Below are positions 62,831 to 64,000 of a stretch of DNA of 64,000 bases, in pieces; the stretch's first letter is position 1, and every line of letters begins with the position of its first letter. The stretch is from Saprospiraceae bacterium (GTDB lineage Bacteria > Bacteroidota > Bacteroidia > Chitinophagales > Saprospiraceae), in assembly GCA_026982695.1 (NCBI GenBank), contig JALSGS010000052.1, forward strand, positions 61,475 through 125,474, read 5' to 3'. Both the position numbers and the translations under genes were made by a program. Under the pieces are notes generated by a model, which saw nothing but the letters and a program-made list of their open reading frames with translations, did no database searches and was not told the DNA's origin.

Positions 62831-62909
62831 TGAAAAGTAAAGCATTGTTGGGCGTGTGCCTTTTGCTGCTAATAAAGTTATTGTTTTATTATTAACAAAT
62901 TGTGATCTT

Positions 62910-64000
62910 ATGGAAAGAACGAATTTTACCATTGCACGTCAAGCAAGGTGGTTGCTGGCATCCTTGGCTATGCTCCTTGTGGGGAGTGGTGCCTGGGCCC
63001 AGTCCATGGCTTGTAATGACAACGTGCAGGTTTCGGCAAGCCCAGACCTTAATACCTGTGAGGTGTCGCTTTCTGCCGATGACCTTCTCGAAGCACCTGA
63101 TCCGAACACCACTTATACTATTATGGTGTTTCAGGGTGTGAACTTACTGTTTCAGGGAGCTTCACCTGTAGTCTTCAATGCCTCTGACCTGTTAGGCGTC
63201 AACCTGGTGGCAAAGGTGATTGATGACAACACGGGTAATGCCTGCTGGAGCAGCTTTGTAGTAGAAGACAAGGCCGCTCCTGTGATTACTTGTCAAAATG
63301 CTGTGATTTCGTGCTCGGACGACTACAACCTGCCCTTTGGCAATGGTGTTGTGGGCACCACGGTTACAGCTGATGACAACTGTTCAGCTGATGGAGATAT
63401 CCAAATCCTGATGGTGGACAATTGGTGGAACGATACTGATCCTTGCGATGGCGATAACGCTGTAGTATTGATCCGCACTTTTGTCGCTGTCGATGCTTCG
63501 GGTAATGAGTCTGATGTATGCTTTCAAACAATCACCATTGAGCGTCCCGACTTCATCGACATGCCCGATGATTTGACTGTTGATTGCGCTGCTTATGCAG
63601 CTAATCCCAGCCAGATTGACGCTACACCTGTATCTGAAGGTGGCGCAGGTGTGCCCATGGGGTGGACGGCTTCGTCGAATGGCCCAGTAAGCCTGGATGG
63701 CCAGTACTGTAGGTATACTTACTCGCATTCGGATGAGAATTTGGCTGCTTGCGGTACGACTTTCAAGATCGTGCGTACGTGGACGGTGATCGACTGGTGC
63801 TTGGGTCAAGTAGTTACTTTGTTCTTCGATCCATTGACTGGTAATGTGGAAGATGCTATCCAGATCATCAAGGTCACCGACACGACGGCTCCGAGCATTC
63901 AGATGGACGACTATACGGTGAATGCGAACATACCTGGGGTGCATCCGCAGCCATGTAAGTCGACGGGCTTTTTGCCACCGGCTCAGATTACGGACGACTG
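62910..64000 (+). CDS. Giant Cys-rich repeat adhesin, partial (3' end off the window)
   Basis: From ATG 62910 the frame is open to the last base (363 codons). A signal peptide (MLLVGSGAWAQ, cleavage near residue 31) leads to beta-rich repeats of about 100 residues. They carry conserved cysteines, V-x-D-x-T/K-A-P-x-I at domain joints, V-A-x-D-A-S-G-N and R-T-W-T-V-I-D-W-C. These are HYR/Ig-like domains of the kind strung together in very long T9SS surface proteins of Saprospiraceae. Adhesion or gliding are the likely jobs. Size and sorting domain lie beyond the window. Confidence 0.8.
   Translation, partial: MERTNFTIARQARWLLASLAMLLVGSGAWAQSMACNDNVQVSASPDLNTCEVSLSADDLLEAPDPNTTYTIMVFQGVNLLFQGASPVVFNASDLLGVNLVAKVIDDNTGNACWSSFVVEDKAAPVITCQNAVISCSDDYNLPFGNGVVGTTVTADDNCSADGDIQILMVDNWWNDTDPCDGDNAVVLIRTFVAVDASGNESDVCFQTITIERPDFIDMPDDLTVDCAAYAANPSQIDATPVSEGGAGVPMGWTASSNGPVSLDGQYCRYTYSHSDENLAACGTTFKIVRTWTVIDWCLGQVVTLFFDPLTGNVEDAIQIIKVTDTTAPSIQMDDYTVNANIPGVHPQPCKSTGFLPPAQITDD

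Noticed and set aside
1..64000. CRISPR array, insertion sequence or prophage
   Set aside because: Reading the gaps showed no regular repeat-spacer pattern, no transposase or integrase frame and no terminal inverted repeats flanking a gene.

Overview
The window is chromosomal DNA of a gliding-type Bacteroidota, most likely a member of the Saprospiria. The signs are: type IX secretion (T9SS) parts (a PorE-like OmpA lipoprotein and PorQ), secreted proteins with T9SS C-terminal sorting domains, promoters of the Bacteroidota form TTG/TTTG-N(17-24)-TAnnTTTG, a DUF3078 protein, a stand-alone RfaE2, and at the right edge the start of a very large Cys-rich repeat adhesin with RTWTVIDWC-type motifs typical of Saprospiraceae. 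Gene density is high. I see no rRNA, tRNA, CRISPR array, insertion sequence or prophage.

Layout. 1-6456 is mostly minus strand: a macro-domain hydrolase (cut by the left edge), Ogt, an MFS exporter, then PorE-like / YbjQ / SmpB, and an unknown protein. 6725-13495 is plus strand: a PAP2-like membrane protein, an MltD-type transglycosylase, a cysteine-synthase-family enzyme next to an alpha-oxoamine synthase (a possible sulfonolipid or sphingolipid pair), a Nudix hydrolase and a lipoprotein. 13496-19815 holds PurD, a coiled-coil membrane protein, RfaE2, a CPA antiporter, PorQ and a MORN lipoprotein. 20118-30822 holds an Arc-like regulator, a CDF metal exporter facing a Cys/Lys-rich secreted protein, a T9SS M4 protease, HemW, and a tight group of membrane protein, GT2 glycosyltransferase and LRR protein. 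31141-35474 is a periplasmic folding operon with three SurA/PpiC-type proteins.

35558-42233 is minus strand: a coiled-coil protein, Asd, RadC, and an ECF sigma / small protein / MscS / DUF3078 group ending at a strong terminator. 42851-47058 is plus strand: an M28 peptidase, Hpt, an inositol monophosphatase and an ABC permease. 47179-51708 is minus strand: a WD40 protein, a DUF5691-like protein, CdsA and a CPBP protease. 51781-61409 mixes PdxJ, a Gfo/Idh oxidoreductase, RluA, a T9SS propeller protein, a TPR lipoprotein, a catalytically dead M48-like protein, rhomboid, an LpxL-type acyltransferase and a glycosylasparaginase. The window closes with an orphan NarL-type response regulator and the adhesin.

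The recurring theme is the cell envelope: T9SS assembly and cargo, OMP chaperones, phospholipid and lipid A synthesis, peptidoglycan turnover and surface adhesion. I found no unmistakable new multi-gene system. The best leads are a long structured RNA leader under a textbook promoter before the giant adhesin, the cysteine-synthase-like/AOS lipid pair, an M48-fold protein that has lost its HExxH, and an LRR protein with a BRCT-like tail coupled to a GT2 enzyme.
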